From an uncultured Collinsella sp. (GTDB taxonomy: Bacteria; Actinomycetota; Coriobacteriia; Coriobacteriales; Coriobacteriaceae), in contig UREE01000002.1 in assembly GCA_900546825.1 (NCBI GenBank), positions 1-64,000 on the forward strand: a stretch of 64,000 nucleotides of DNA. The letters run 5' to 3'. The notes under the pieces were generated by a model that had not been told where the DNA came from, made no database searches, and saw only the letters and a list, made by a program, of their open reading frames with translations. Shown piece after piece: positions 38,976-48,455 of the stretch (the stretch's first letter is position 1; every line of letters starts with the position of its first letter). The position numbers and the translations under genes are program-made.

Positions 38976-39401
38976 CTAGCGTTGGCGTCGGCGATATTCG
39001 CGCACGCGGCGCGACAGGTCAGCGAGCTCGTCACGATCGAGCTCTTCCAAATGCTCAAGATCGTCCATAAAGCGCGCCATGGTGTCCTTTTGGCGCATCT
39101 TGATGAGCGTATTGCAGTAATTCACCGCCACGCCCGTGAGCATGGCGATGTAGAAGATGCTGATGACGCTCAGGATGACGGTGATAGCGCGGGCGACCGG
39201 CGTTTCGGCCGGGATATCGCCGAAGCCGATCGTCGATACGGTCTCAAAGCTAAACCAGAGGCCATCGCCAAACGTGAGGGTCGTGGGCTCGGACAGCCAG
39301 ACAGCCGTCGAGCACAGCAGGTAAAAGATAAGAAACAGGCCCGTGATGCGTGCAAAGCCAGCCTGTCGCAACACGTCGGCAAGCGTCCTCAACTTGTTCA
39401 T
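38976..39401 (-). CDS. two-helix potassium channel
   Basis: A 141-residue small ion channel. Two membrane helices (about 17-36 and 70-95) flank a pore loop with the selectivity filter TIGFGD. The C-terminal 40 residues are charged and probably a coiled coil (FMDDLEHLEELDRDELADLS). The ATG at 39401 follows AAAAGGGG; the extension to 39506 runs into repeat DNA and is rejected. Confidence 0.85.
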   Translation of the reverse strand: MNKLRTLADVLRQAGFARITGLFLIFYLLCSTAVWLSEPTTLTFGDGLWFSFETVSTIGFGDIPAETPVARAITVILSVISIFYIAMLTGVAVNYCNTLIKMRQKDTMARFMDDLEHLEELDRDELADLSRRVREYRRRQR

Positions 39402-39470
39402 CGCGACCCCTTTTCCCAGACGCCCAATCACATTCGCTCGGTATTGTCCCACGCCTCCCCCGCAAACGGA

Positions 39471-39558
39471 ACTAGTCATTGGGGACGTTCTTAAATGACT
39501 AGTCAAACAAGAACGTCCCCGATGACTAGTCGTTTAAGAACGTCCCCAATGACTAGTC
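39471..39558. repeat. Family B repeat cluster, copy 2
   Basis: Four GACTAGTC-type junctions joined by GGGGACGTTCTT or its complement, forming alternating inverted units. It lies upstream of the divergent K+ channel and sensor-kinase genes. Confidence 0.9.
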
Positions 39559-39655
39559 GCCAGTGCCGGGCGGACCGTTTAGCGGTGGAGTTGCCGAGTG
39601 GGCCAGCTGAGCTGGTATCCTAATGCGGTATTGCCTCGACTCGATAGGATTGTAT

Positions 39656-42460
39656 GTGAAACCTTCCGCCGTCCTTCGCTTAGCTCTATATCGCACCCTA
39701 GCCGTCGCGCTTGCCGCGCTCGCCATACTGAGCGCCGTCATGCCCACCCCGGCCTTTGCCGCCGACTCTGACCAGCAGGTCAAGACGGTCCGCGTTGGCT
39801 GGCTTGTCAACAACGCAGGCTTCCAGGAAGGCACGCCGGGCGAGCGCCTCTCGGGATGGGGCTACGAATACCTCCAGACCCTCTCGTATTACACAAAGGG
39901 TTGGCAATACGAATACGTTCCTGGCACTTTCACCGAGCTTTTGGACATGCTCGAGGCGGGCGAAATCGACCTCATGCCCAACATCTCGTATTCGGCAGAG
40001 CGCGAGCAGAAGTTACTCTTTTCCTCGAACCCCGAGGGCACCGAGCGCTACTACATCTACGCCAGACCCGATCGCGACGATCTGGCCAAGGGTGACCCCC
40101 AAGCGCTTCAAGGCCTTACCATCGGCTGCAATTCTGGCGTTATGCAAACCGTCGTCGGCCAGCAGTGGCTCGCCAACGAGGGCATCACCTGTACTTATAA
40201 AGAAATCGACACCGGCAGCGCCCTCTTTGACGCGCTTTCAGACGGCGAGGTCGACGCTATTATCATGAACGACACCATTTCGTCGCCCGACGCGTCGCCC
40301 ATGTTCTACGTAGGCTCGAGCGACTACTATTTTGCCGTTCCCAAAAGCCGCCCCGATCTGATGAACGACATCAATGCCGCCATGACATCAATCTCCCGCG
40401 TCAACCCGCGCTATAACGACGAAGTCAAATCGAGCTACTCGGCCCAAAACAGCGGCTCGTCATTGCTCACCGGCGTCGAGCGCTCCTGGCTCAAAGCAAA
40501 CGGCAACACCATTACGCTCGGCTATCTGAAAAACCAACTTCCCTACTGCACGCAAAACGACGACGGCGAGATGGAAGGGTCGCTCGCCTCGCTTGCAACG
40601 ACGCTGCACGACAAGTTTGACATTACGGTTAAAACAGTCGCGTTCTCGAGCAACAAGCAAATGACCAAAGCCCTTTCCAAAGGAACCATCGATGTCGCCC
40701 TGCCGCTGTTTCGCGACTACTGGCTTGCCGAGCAGGGAGGAACCATCCAGTCAAACCCGATGGGAACGGTCTCCCTGACCGCCATTCACAGCAGCAACAA
40801 CCTGGACAGTGACCTTAAGAGTATCGCTTGCACAGAGGGCGCGATCGTCAACCGTTTTGAGCTCGAGAGCCTATTCCCCGACGCAACGGTAACCGAATAT
40901 CCGAATGCCGACGAGGCGCTCAAAGCCCTCAATAAGGGGACGGCAAGTTGCATCATTGTCCCCAGTACGCGCCTGCAAACCATCCGCGACGCCCACGACA
41001 TCGAGGACTTCGAAACGCAGGAACTCACCAACACGGCGCAACTATCGTGCTTGATTTCGCGCGGCAAGTCCGAGCTGTTGGGAATCATTAATAAGGGCAT
41101 CATCAATGCAGGCGAATCGCTCTCTGCAAGCAGCTATTCGCCCGCATCGTACTCGGCGCAAGAATCGGACACGTTCCGGTTTATCTACCGCAACCGCATC
41201 GCCGTTGCGACCGTTATCATCTTCATTTTGCTCGCCGGCATCGTCGTCCTTATCTGGTCGCTTCAACGCGCGCAGCAGGAACGCCAGAAAGCCGACGCCG
41301 CCAACGCCGCCAAAACCGCTTTCCTCACGCGCATGAGCCACGATATCCGCACACCGCTCAACGGCATCCTGGGCCTTATCGAAATTGAGGAATTGAAAGA
41401 AGGCGACATGCAGGTCGCCCGCGAAAGCCGCGCCAAAGCGCGTGTTGCCGCTAACCATCTGTTGTCGCTCATTAATGACATCCTCGAGATGGGCAGGATC
41501 GAGGAGTGCAAAGTGACGCTCGAGCACGAATCATTCAACCTCAAAGAGCTGTGCGACGATGCGCTCGTACTGTGCAAGCTCCGTGCATCGGACCGCGGCA
41601 TAACAATGCTCGACACCAGCGAGCCCTACGCTGTCGACCAATACATGATCGGCAGCCCCACCCATATTCGACAAATCCTCGTCAACCTGCTCGACAACAG
41701 CATCAAGTACAACAAAGATGGCGGAACTGTCACTTTTACATCGCAGATTAAACCGATCGATGATAGCAAAGTGCTCTTTCGCTTTAACGTCTCGGACACC
41801 GGCATCGGCATGTCGCCCGGGTTTCTTAAGCACATCTACGAACCGTTTGCCCAAGAAGGCAACGATGCCCGCAGTAAATTTCAGGGAACTGGCATGGGCA
41901 TGCCGATCGTCAAATCGCTCATCGACATGATGGGCGGCACGATTGAGATTTCGAGCGAGGTTGGCGTGGGAAGTACGTTCAACGTCCAGATTCCGCTCGA
42001 CATCGATAAGAACCCTCAGGCAAGAGAAGGTGCGGACGAGCAGGCGATCAGCTGCTCGCTTGCCGGCATGAACGTTCTTTTGGCCGAAGACAACGAGCTC
42101 AATGCCGAAATTGCCCAGGCCCTGCTCGAAAGCGAAGGCATCGTCGTAACTCGCGCCGCCGACGGCAACGAAGCGGTCGATCTATACACTAGTCGCCCCG
42201 CCGGCAGCTTCGATGCGATCCTGATGGATATCATGATGCCGGGCATGGATGGCTACGAGGCGACTCGTGCGATTCGCCTGAGCGAGAAGGCCGATGCGGA
42301 CGACATCCCCATCATCGCGCTCACCGCCAACGCCTTTGTCGAGGACGCCAAGGCGGCACGCGATGCCGGCATGAACGCCCATCTGCCCAAACCGCTCGAC
42401 TTTAACAAGCTCAAAAACATCCTCGCCCGCATCAAGAAAAACGGATCCGTTTCGCTATAG
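39656..42460 (+). CDS. hybrid sensor kinase with two fused solute-binding domains
   Basis: A 934-residue BvgS/EvgS-like kinase. After a signal segment come two SBP_bac_3-type domains (about 40-265 and 280-500) and a membrane helix (about 517-538). The HisKA box MSHDIRTPLNGILGL has its phospho-accepting His near residue 562. HATPase motifs (NLLDNSIKYN, DTGIGMSPG) are intact, and a receiver domain carries Asp near 857 in DIMMPGMDG. It likely senses an extracellular amino-acid-like ligand by direct binding. GTG at 39656 has AGGA upstream; the ATG at 39623 has no site. No DNA-binding partner lies adjacent. Confidence 0.88.
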   Translation: MKPSAVLRLALYRTLAVALAALAILSAVMPTPAFAADSDQQVKTVRVGWLVNNAGFQEGTPGERLSGWGYEYLQTLSYYTKGWQYEYVPGTFTELLDMLEAGEIDLMPNISYSAEREQKLLFSSNPEGTERYYIYARPDRDDLAKGDPQALQGLTIGCNSGVMQTVVGQQWLANEGITCTYKEIDTGSALFDALSDGEVDAIIMNDTISSPDASPMFYVGSSDYYFAVPKSRPDLMNDINAAMTSISRVNPRYNDEVKSSYSAQNSGSSLLTGVERSWLKANGNTITLGYLKNQLPYCTQNDDGEMEGSLASLATTLHDKFDITVKTVAFSSNKQMTKALSKGTIDVALPLFRDYWLAEQGGTIQSNPMGTVSLTAIHSSNNLDSDLKSIACTEGAIVNRFELESLFPDATVTEYPNADEALKALNKGTASCIIVPSTRLQTIRDAHDIEDFETQELTNTAQLSCLISRGKSELLGIINKGIINAGESLSASSYSPASYSAQESDTFRFIYRNRIAVATVIIFILLAGIVVLIWSLQRAQQERQKADAANAAKTAFLTRMSHDIRTPLNGILGLIEIEELKEGDMQVARESRAKARVAANHLLSLINDILEMGRIEECKVTLEHESFNLKELCDDALVLCKLRASDRGITMLDTSEPYAVDQYMIGSPTHIRQILVNLLDNSIKYNKDGGTVTFTSQIKPIDDSKVLFRFNVSDTGIGMSPGFLKHIYEPFAQEGNDARSKFQGTGMGMPIVKSLIDMMGGTIEISSEVGVGSTFNVQIPLDIDKNPQAREGADEQAISCSLAGMNVLLAEDNELNAEIAQALLESEGIVVTRAADGNEAVDLYTSRPAGSFDAILMDIMMPGMDGYEATRAIRLSEKADADDIPIIALTANAFVEDAKAARDAGMNAHLPKPLDFNKLKNILARIKKNGSVSL

Positions 42461-42500
42461 TTTTTGCAGCAACCACGCACGACCAGAAAGGAAGCCAACG

Positions 42501-42980
42501 ATGTTTAGGCCCCTGCGTCGAAAGAAACGCGCCATCACTGACGAGGAAGCACGTGAACTGCTGACCACCTGCAAGCGCGGCGTCTTTGCCGTCAACGGCG
42601 ACGATGGCTACCCTTATGCCATTCCCGTCAACTACTTCTTTGACACCGAGCACGACAAGATTTATTTCCATGGCGCCAAGGCTGGCCACAAGGTCGATTC
42701 ACTCAAGCGTGACGACAAAGTCTGCTTTACCGTGTACGGCAACGAGTGGTACAAGGACGATGACTGGGCTCCCTACGTTATGAGCACCGTGGTCTTTGGC
42801 CGTTGCCGCCTGGTAGATGAGACGCCTGTGTTTATCGAGGACAAAGTCCGCCAGCTCGCGCTTAAGTACTACCCTTCTGCCGAAGAAGTCGAGGAGGAAA
42901 TCGCCAAAGATATCAAGGGCGTCCAACTCTACGAGATTTCGATTGAGCATCTTTGCGGTAAACAGATTCAAGAAAAGTAA
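42501..42980 (+). CDS. pyridoxamine 5'-phosphate oxidase-like (NimA-type) flavoprotein
   Basis: A 159-residue split-barrel flavin-binding protein. GVFAVNGDDGYPYAIPVNYFF and IYFHGAKAGHKVDSLKRDDK are typical of the NimA/PNPOx-like family, whose members bind FMN and include 5-nitroimidazole reductases; activity here is unproven. GAAAGGAAG precedes the ATG. It is followed by a strong bidirectional terminator. Confidence 0.85.
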   Translation: MFRPLRRKKRAITDEEARELLTTCKRGVFAVNGDDGYPYAIPVNYFFDTEHDKIYFHGAKAGHKVDSLKRDDKVCFTVYGNEWYKDDDWAPYVMSTVVFGRCRLVDETPVFIEDKVRQLALKYYPSAEEVEEEIAKDIKGVQLYEISIEHLCGKQIQEK

Positions 42981-43007
42981 GCTCAGAAACAGGTCTTGCA
43001 GATAGCA

Positions 43008-43047
43008 ATATGGCCCGGTTCCAACCAACATTGGAACCGGGCCATAT
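43008..43047. terminator. bidirectional terminator between convergent genes
   Basis: A 17-bp perfect stem (43008-43024 with 43031-43047) between the flavoprotein gene and the kinase gene at 43050. Confidence 0.8.
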
Positions 43048-43049
43048 GC

Positions 43050-45242
43050 TTATGAAGCGTCGGCGGCTATGTGCGCAAGCGCCTCAATGAGTTCCTGCGA
43101 GCTCACGGGCTTACTCAGGTGCGCATTCATGCCCGCCTCGCGCGAAAGCCTACGGTCGTCGGCAAAGGCGTTGGCGCTCACGGCGATAATCGGCGTGGTC
43201 GCGGCATCCTCGCGATCGAGTGCTCGAATCCGACGCGTGGCCTCAAGGCCATCGATGCCAGGCATCATGATGTCCATCAGCACCACGTCGTACTCGTGCG
43301 GCGCACTCGCGGCAAACGTCTCGACGGCAGACTCGCCATCCTTAACATGCGTCGCGATGGCACCGGCACGGTCGAGCGTAAACTGTGCAATCTCGGCATT
43401 CAGGTCGTTATCCTCTACGAGCAAAACACGCAGGCCCTGGAGCGCGTCGCTGTCGCCCGCACCCACGCGAGCTGCCTGGGGAATCTCGGAGCGCTCGCAC
43501 TTCTCAAACGGCAGGCAAATGGTAAACGTCGTCCCCTGCCCCAAGGCGCTCGTAAAGCTCATGGTTCCGCCCATAAGCTCGACCAACTGTTTGGCAATAG
43601 ACGCGCCCAGGCCAGTTCCCGATGAAGCGCCTTCCACCTGTTGTTCCTCGCGGCTGAACGGCTCGTAGAGGTGCTGTTGAAACTCCTCGCTCATGCCAAT
43701 GCCGTTATCGGCGATCGTGTATTCATAGACGGGGACACCGTCCACCGGCTCCACCTCGCGGCATGTCAGGCGAACATAGCCGCCCTGGCGGTTGTACTTG
43801 ACGGCATTACCGGCAATATTGAGCAACAGGCGCTTGAGGTGCGTCACGCTCACCCGGGCATAGGGATGATCAAGAGTCCGTTGGTCGCAGATAATTGTCA
43901 CCAGGCGCTCCTCGGCCTGGCGCTCCAGGATATCGCACACCTCACGGTTGAGGGCCACCATATCTGTAGGCACGAGATTCAGGTCGACCTGCCCGCTCTC
44001 CAAGCGGCTCATATCGAGTGCCTCGTTCGCAAGGTCGAGCAACAGTCCCGACGCCGTCCAGATCTTTGAGCGGCACTCAGTCTGCTTTTGCAAGTCGTCC
44101 GCGTTGGCATTGCCCACCTCGACCATACCGCGAATGCCGTTGATGGGCGTGCGCAGGTCGTGACTCATGCGACGCAGGAACTCCGTCTTTGCAGAGTTGG
44201 CAGACGAAGCTTCGCGCGCCGCTTTTGCCAGTTTGTCGCCATAGTCGCGCTCCTGCAGCAACAGGTCGGCAAAGCGTTGGCTCTCGGCGCGGCGGCGCAC
44301 CAACACAACAGTGGCTATAACACCGCCGTAGAGTGCCAACACACTGGCAACAACAGCGGCAACAACCTCAAAGTAACGCTGCGCGGGAGCATAGGTGTAC
44401 ACGTAAAAATCGCGCGCTTTACCAAATGTGCCCAGATACCACTCACCGCTGTCGTTAACCAATCTGACCTTACCAGCCAGGCAACGCTCCTTAATGCCGT
44501 TGACAACGATGGCATCCGTCGCAGGCAAATCGAACACGCCTGACACGGCGGGCTCAACAGCGTTGGTCGCAACGACCTTACCGTCGTTTTCGATCACGAT
44601 ATTGCCGCTATCGATGGTCTCATAACCATCGAGCAAGCTCTGCAACTTGAGCGTATTGCTCGCGACCGCCTTGGCGCTCTGGTGCCTCACCGCGACAACG
44701 ATGCCCTCACCGTCCCGCCGGGCCACGCAGCCAATGTCTGCGACCGAATCGTCCGCAAGCGTAATGCGAGCGGTATAGGACTTAAGCGGATGGGCTGCCA
44801 CCTCCAGCACAGGCGCCTCTTTGAGATTCGCGGCGAGCGACTCGTAGCCCACGTCATCCTTCGAGGACTCGGACACCAAGTTGCCCGATGCATCCGTTAC
44901 GATCAGCGCTGTCACATTAAACTGGTCAGCATATTGCTCCAACGTAGCGTTATCCACCGAGCCGTCGCGCTCCATATCGCGCGCCGCCTCTCCGGCGATC
45001 TCCATAACGCGAATCAGGTTTTTGGTCGCATAGGCGCTGTTGAACGCATCGTAGGAAAGGCTCTGTGTCGCCACGTAATCGACAACGTCGGCAAAGCGCT
45101 GCTCGGCCTGAGCTGTCGTGTAGGCGTAGCTCGTCACGCCGGCAACAATCGAGAGCGCTATCCCCAACAGGACGACGATGAGCCATTCCCGTGCCGAACG
45201 ATCGCCCCGCTCCTGAGCGGTGTGGTCGGACGCATCAATCAT
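43050..45242 (-). CDS. hybrid sensor histidine kinase
   Basis: A 730-residue kinase. TM1 (about 21-43), an outside sensor region (44-290) and TM2 (about 293-313) are followed by HisKA with MSHDLRTPINGIRGM (His near 361), an HATPase domain (DNGIGMSEE, GTGLGASIAKQL) and a C-terminal receiver with Asp near 656 in DIMMPGIDG. Its start overlaps the stop of the solute-binding lipoprotein gene (ATGA), so that lipoprotein is probably its ligand-delivering partner. It resembles the kinase at 39656 in its cytosolic half. Confidence 0.9.
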   Translation of the reverse strand: MIDASDHTAQERGDRSAREWLIVVLLGIALSIVAGVTSYAYTTAQAEQRFADVVDYVATQSLSYDAFNSAYATKNLIRVMEIAGEAARDMERDGSVDNATLEQYADQFNVTALIVTDASGNLVSESSKDDVGYESLAANLKEAPVLEVAAHPLKSYTARITLADDSVADIGCVARRDGEGIVVAVRHQSAKAVASNTLKLQSLLDGYETIDSGNIVIENDGKVVATNAVEPAVSGVFDLPATDAIVVNGIKERCLAGKVRLVNDSGEWYLGTFGKARDFYVYTYAPAQRYFEVVAAVVASVLALYGGVIATVVLVRRRAESQRFADLLLQERDYGDKLAKAAREASSANSAKTEFLRRMSHDLRTPINGIRGMVEVGNANADDLQKQTECRSKIWTASGLLLDLANEALDMSRLESGQVDLNLVPTDMVALNREVCDILERQAEERLVTIICDQRTLDHPYARVSVTHLKRLLLNIAGNAVKYNRQGGYVRLTCREVEPVDGVPVYEYTIADNGIGMSEEFQQHLYEPFSREEQQVEGASSGTGLGASIAKQLVELMGGTMSFTSALGQGTTFTICLPFEKCERSEIPQAARVGAGDSDALQGLRVLLVEDNDLNAEIAQFTLDRAGAIATHVKDGESAVETFAASAPHEYDVVLMDIMMPGIDGLEATRRIRALDREDAATTPIIAVSANAFADDRRLSREAGMNAHLSKPVSSQELIEALAHIAADAS

Positions 45243-46108
45243 GACAGGCCCTCCACATTCAAAAAGGGCGAAGGGTCATCAAAATACTTTGACACCAGGC
45301 GCTCCATGGTGCCATCGGCAAGCATTTCTTGGTAGGCATGGGTGAGCTTAACGTCGATGCCGCGTGTGTCGTTGATATCGAAAGCGGTGCCCAAACCAAC
45401 CTCTAGCAGCGGCTCAGACAAAATGCGATACGTCACGCCATAGTCTTTTTCGTAGGTGAGCAGCGAGGACTCATGCGCGGCGATGGCGTCGACTAGGCCC
45501 TCGACAAGCGCCGGGTTCAGGTACGAGCGGTCCGAAAAGCTGTAGAGCTCCTTAATCTGCGGAACGTTTTCATTGGTGTGATTGAGCAGAATCGATTCGG
45601 GCTTGGTGGTGGACTGGACCGCCACGACCCTACCCTCAAGATCGGCAAGCGTGTAGATATCGCTTTCGGGATCGACAGCAACCACCTGTCGGCTCGCAAG
45701 GTACGGCCCCGCCCAGCGATACTCGCCTTCGCGGCCCGTCATACTAAAGCTGCCCATGACGCAATCGAGCTCGCCGCTCGCCAGCAGCTCTTTCTTCTTT
45801 TCCCAGTCGATCAGCTGGTACTTTGGCTTGTAGCCAATGCGGCCCAAAGCCTCGGTCAAAATATCGACATCCAGGCCAACAATATCGCCGTACTCGTTGC
45901 TATACACAAACGGTGGATAGAGGTCGCTGCCAACGTTGAGCGTCTTAAGGTTGTCGTCTTTGACCTGCGAGGCGGCTGCGCCTTCTGATGCAGACGCCGC
46001 GGCCCCATCATTCAACCCGGAACAGCCAGCTATCGCCACGACAAAGGCGCCCACCACTGCAAGCGCAACAAACAACGATATGGCGGCCGAGCGACGAGGT
46101 CTTTTCAT
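45239..46108 (-). CDS. solute-binding lipoprotein paired with a sensor kinase
   Basis: A 289-residue SBP_bac_3-type lipoprotein. The signal helix ends in a lipobox IAGC near residue 28. LNVGSDLYPPFVYSNEYGD and IVGLDVDILTEALGRIGYK are typical amino-acid receptor motifs. No transport genes are nearby; instead it is translationally coupled to a hybrid kinase. It likely presents a ligand to that kinase. The start at 46108 was chosen for its signal peptide; the ORF extends upstream to 46249 without one. Confidence 0.85.
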   Translation of the reverse strand: MKRPRRSAAISLFVALAVVGAFVVAIAGCSGLNDGAAASASEGAAASQVKDDNLKTLNVGSDLYPPFVYSNEYGDIVGLDVDILTEALGRIGYKPKYQLIDWEKKKELLASGELDCVMGSFSMTGREGEYRWAGPYLASRQVVAVDPESDIYTLADLEGRVVAVQSTTKPESILLNHTNENVPQIKELYSFSDRSYLNPALVEGLVDAIAAHESSLLTYEKDYGVTYRILSEPLLEVGLGTAFDINDTRGIDVKLTHAYQEMLADGTMERLVSKYFDDPSPFLNVEGLS

Positions 46109-46249
46109 CGAGCTCCAGACGATCCTGTTTACAGACTCAAGAGCTGAATAATAGCAGACAAAACCGCGCTTGCGCTCAATGGTTACAGATGCTTTACCAT
46201 ACGGGGCCTTCCAGCCAATCTGGCAGACAGCCCCGCATGCAGCACTCAC

Positions 46250-47464
46250 TTACCGTGCATTAAAAACGTAGCGGTCCAAGCGGTCGCACGCCTCCCTTAC
46301 ACGCGAAAGCGGCAGCGCCAGATTCACGCGAATGTGGCAAGGTCCATGGAATGGACGGCCGTCCTGATAGCCCACGCCCACACGCGCCCCCTCGTCGAGC
46401 AGCCACTGAATATCGCAGCCATGCTCGCGGCACCACTCGGTGCAGTCCAGAAACACCATGTACGTGCCCTGCGGACGCGAATAGGACACGCCCTCAAAAT
46501 GCCCGTCCACGTAATCGCAGAAGTACTCGATATTGCCGGCAAGCACCTGGTTGAGCTCGTCCACCCACTCGTAGCCCTGCGGCTGGTAGGCACCGATAAG
46601 CGCATGCATGGAGAGGACATTCATCTCGTTGTAGTGGGTCTTGTTGGACACGGCGCAGATGCGGTCACGCAGCGTCTCGTTGTAGACAATGTGGTAGCTG
46701 CCGACAAGGCCCGCCAGGTTAAACGTCTTGCTCGGCGCATAGAGGGCAACCGTGCGCATGCGGGCATCCTCGCTCACCGACTGCGTCGGGATGTGCTTGT
46801 GCCCCGGCAGGATGATATCGGACCAAATCTCGTCCGATATCACCACGCAATCGTGCTGGCGATAGATGTCCATGGCGCGCTCGATTTCGTCGCGCTCCCA
46901 TACGCGGCCGCAGGGATTGTGCGGCGAGCAGAACACCGCGGCATGGATGTGGTTTTGGGCGAGTTTGCACTCCATGTCCTCAAAGTCCATGCGCCACACG
47001 CCCTGATCGTCGAGCTTAAGCGGGCTATGGACAATACGATAGCCCGCGGCCTCAATGGACTTGGTAAAGCCGATGTAGGTGGGGCTGTGGACCAGCACCG
47101 CATCGCCCGGCTGGACATACGCGCGCAGCGTCGACACGACACCGCCCAGCACGCCGTTTTCGTAACCGATATGTTCAGGGCGCAGGCCCTCGACGCCATT
47201 GCGGCGGCTCTGCCATTCGATGATGCGGTCGAAATACTCGGAGCGCGGATTGAAATAGCCAAACATGGGGTGCTGGGCGCGCTGAATGATGTGTTCCTGG
47301 ACCGTGGGCACCGTGGCAAAGTTCATGTCGGCCACCCACATGGGAATGCGGTCGAAGCCCTCGTCGGGTGCGTTCGGGGCCATACCGGGGATCTCACCCC
47401 AAGAGTCAACGGCGATGGCGTCCATGCCGTGGCGGTCGATGATTGAAGTGAAGTCGTATTTCAT
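46250..47464 (-). CDS. MalY/PatB-type C-S beta-lyase
   Basis: A 404-residue fold-type I PLP enzyme. The PLP lysine is Lys246 in APSKTFNLAG, preceded by the cofactor-binding SDEIWSDI. PMWVADMNF near residue 41 and the FCSPHNPCGRVW loop are typical of the cystathionine beta-lyase / MalY family. It cleaves cystathionine or cysteine conjugates to a thiol, pyruvate and ammonia. The start at 47464 matches the family N-terminus; the extension to 47602 is basic and unconvincing. Confidence 0.9.
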   Translation of the reverse strand: MKYDFTSIIDRHGMDAIAVDSWGEIPGMAPNAPDEGFDRIPMWVADMNFATVPTVQEHIIQRAQHPMFGYFNPRSEYFDRIIEWQSRRNGVEGLRPEHIGYENGVLGGVVSTLRAYVQPGDAVLVHSPTYIGFTKSIEAAGYRIVHSPLKLDDQGVWRMDFEDMECKLAQNHIHAAVFCSPHNPCGRVWERDEIERAMDIYRQHDCVVISDEIWSDIILPGHKHIPTQSVSEDARMRTVALYAPSKTFNLAGLVGSYHIVYNETLRDRICAVSNKTHYNEMNVLSMHALIGAYQPQGYEWVDELNQVLAGNIEYFCDYVDGHFEGVSYSRPQGTYMVFLDCTEWCREHGCDIQWLLDEGARVGVGYQDGRPFHGPCHIRVNLALPLSRVREACDRLDRYVFNAR

Positions 47465-47576
47465 GCTGGACTCCCGTGCAAAGTTGATTGTTTTGGTAGG
47501 CGTTATTGTCCACCAGCGTGGGCGGTTTTGGCGCGGGGTTTGGCGCTTAATTTGACGGGTGCGGACGAATGGCTGG

Positions 47577-48323
47577 TTAGTCTTGCGCGTCGTTGACGGC
47601 AACTACGGTTAGCTGGGTTTCATCGACCGTAAACGATATGTCGAGCCCGGCGTAAGCCAGATGATAGACGCGGTGTGGCTCGTGCTTGCTGCCCGCGCGG
47701 CGCGGGTCTTGGCGAAGGACCTCGACCAAGCCGAGGAGCTTTGCGGGCGGGACCATATCCTGCAGTGCTTGCGGAAACTCAACATCGAGCTCTTGCCACG
47801 GAGCATCCTCGATCCAGCCTCCGGTCGCATCCGGGTGGCAGTCCGCAAACGGAATGTAGGGCTTGATGTCGTAGATGGGCGTGCCGTCACGCAGGTCGGC
47901 CCCCAGCACATGGATGATGGGGCCATCGTCGGTGAGCTCGACACGATCAAGCTTGACGCAGGTGAGCCCGATGGGATTAGGGCGAAACGGACTGCGCGTG
48001 GCAAACACTCCCACACGTTCGGCTCCGCCCAGACGCGGCGGGCGCACGGTTTTCGACCATTTTGCGTTGGTGCCGGACCTGTCCTGCGTTTTAGCGTCGA
48101 CGGCAATATCCTTAGCCGTGCCGCCGGGCGTTCCGTTTTCGAAGCGCCACAGTAGCCACAGGTGAGAGAAGGAATCCAGGCCCTCAACCGCTGCATTGGA
48201 GGCAAATTCCGGCTCAAAAACGATGCGTCCCTGCAGATGAGGCGCCAAAAAGCTGTTGCGCGGAATGCCGAACTTCTGCGGCAGGTCGGTATGTATGTGT
48301 GCAATAGGTTCCATGCCGGTCAT
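47577..48323 (-). CDS. trmO: tRNA (t6A37)-N6-methyltransferase TrmO/TsaA
   Basis: A 248-residue protein. The TrmO beta-barrel is recognised by EPIAHIHTDLPQKFGIPRNS, the RIVFEPEF and SHLWLLWRF segments, and RSPFRPNPIGLTCVKL, which forms the SAM site. It methylates t6A at position 37 of some tRNAs. The C-terminal 80 residues form the usual extension. ATG at 48323 or 48314 are both possible, with no strong site. The frame stays open upstream to 48878 only as the antisense of the neighbouring regulator gene. Confidence 0.9.
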   Translation of the reverse strand: MTGMEPIAHIHTDLPQKFGIPRNSFLAPHLQGRIVFEPEFASNAAVEGLDSFSHLWLLWRFENGTPGGTAKDIAVDAKTQDRSGTNAKWSKTVRPPRLGGAERVGVFATRSPFRPNPIGLTCVKLDRVELTDDGPIIHVLGADLRDGTPIYDIKPYIPFADCHPDATGGWIEDAPWQELDVEFPQALQDMVPPAKLLGLVEVLRQDPRRAGSKHEPHRVYHLAYAGLDISFTVDETQLTVVAVNDAQD

Positions 48324-48455
48324 TGTACGGCATGGAGGCGTGGGGCGTTGCGCGCAATTCTTCGCCGCGGTCCCCCGTCGTGCAACCAACGGTTGCTTGG
48401 AAGGGCGCCTGCCGCCGCGTATGCTTAAGCCATCAACCAGCAGAAAGGAGCCGCT

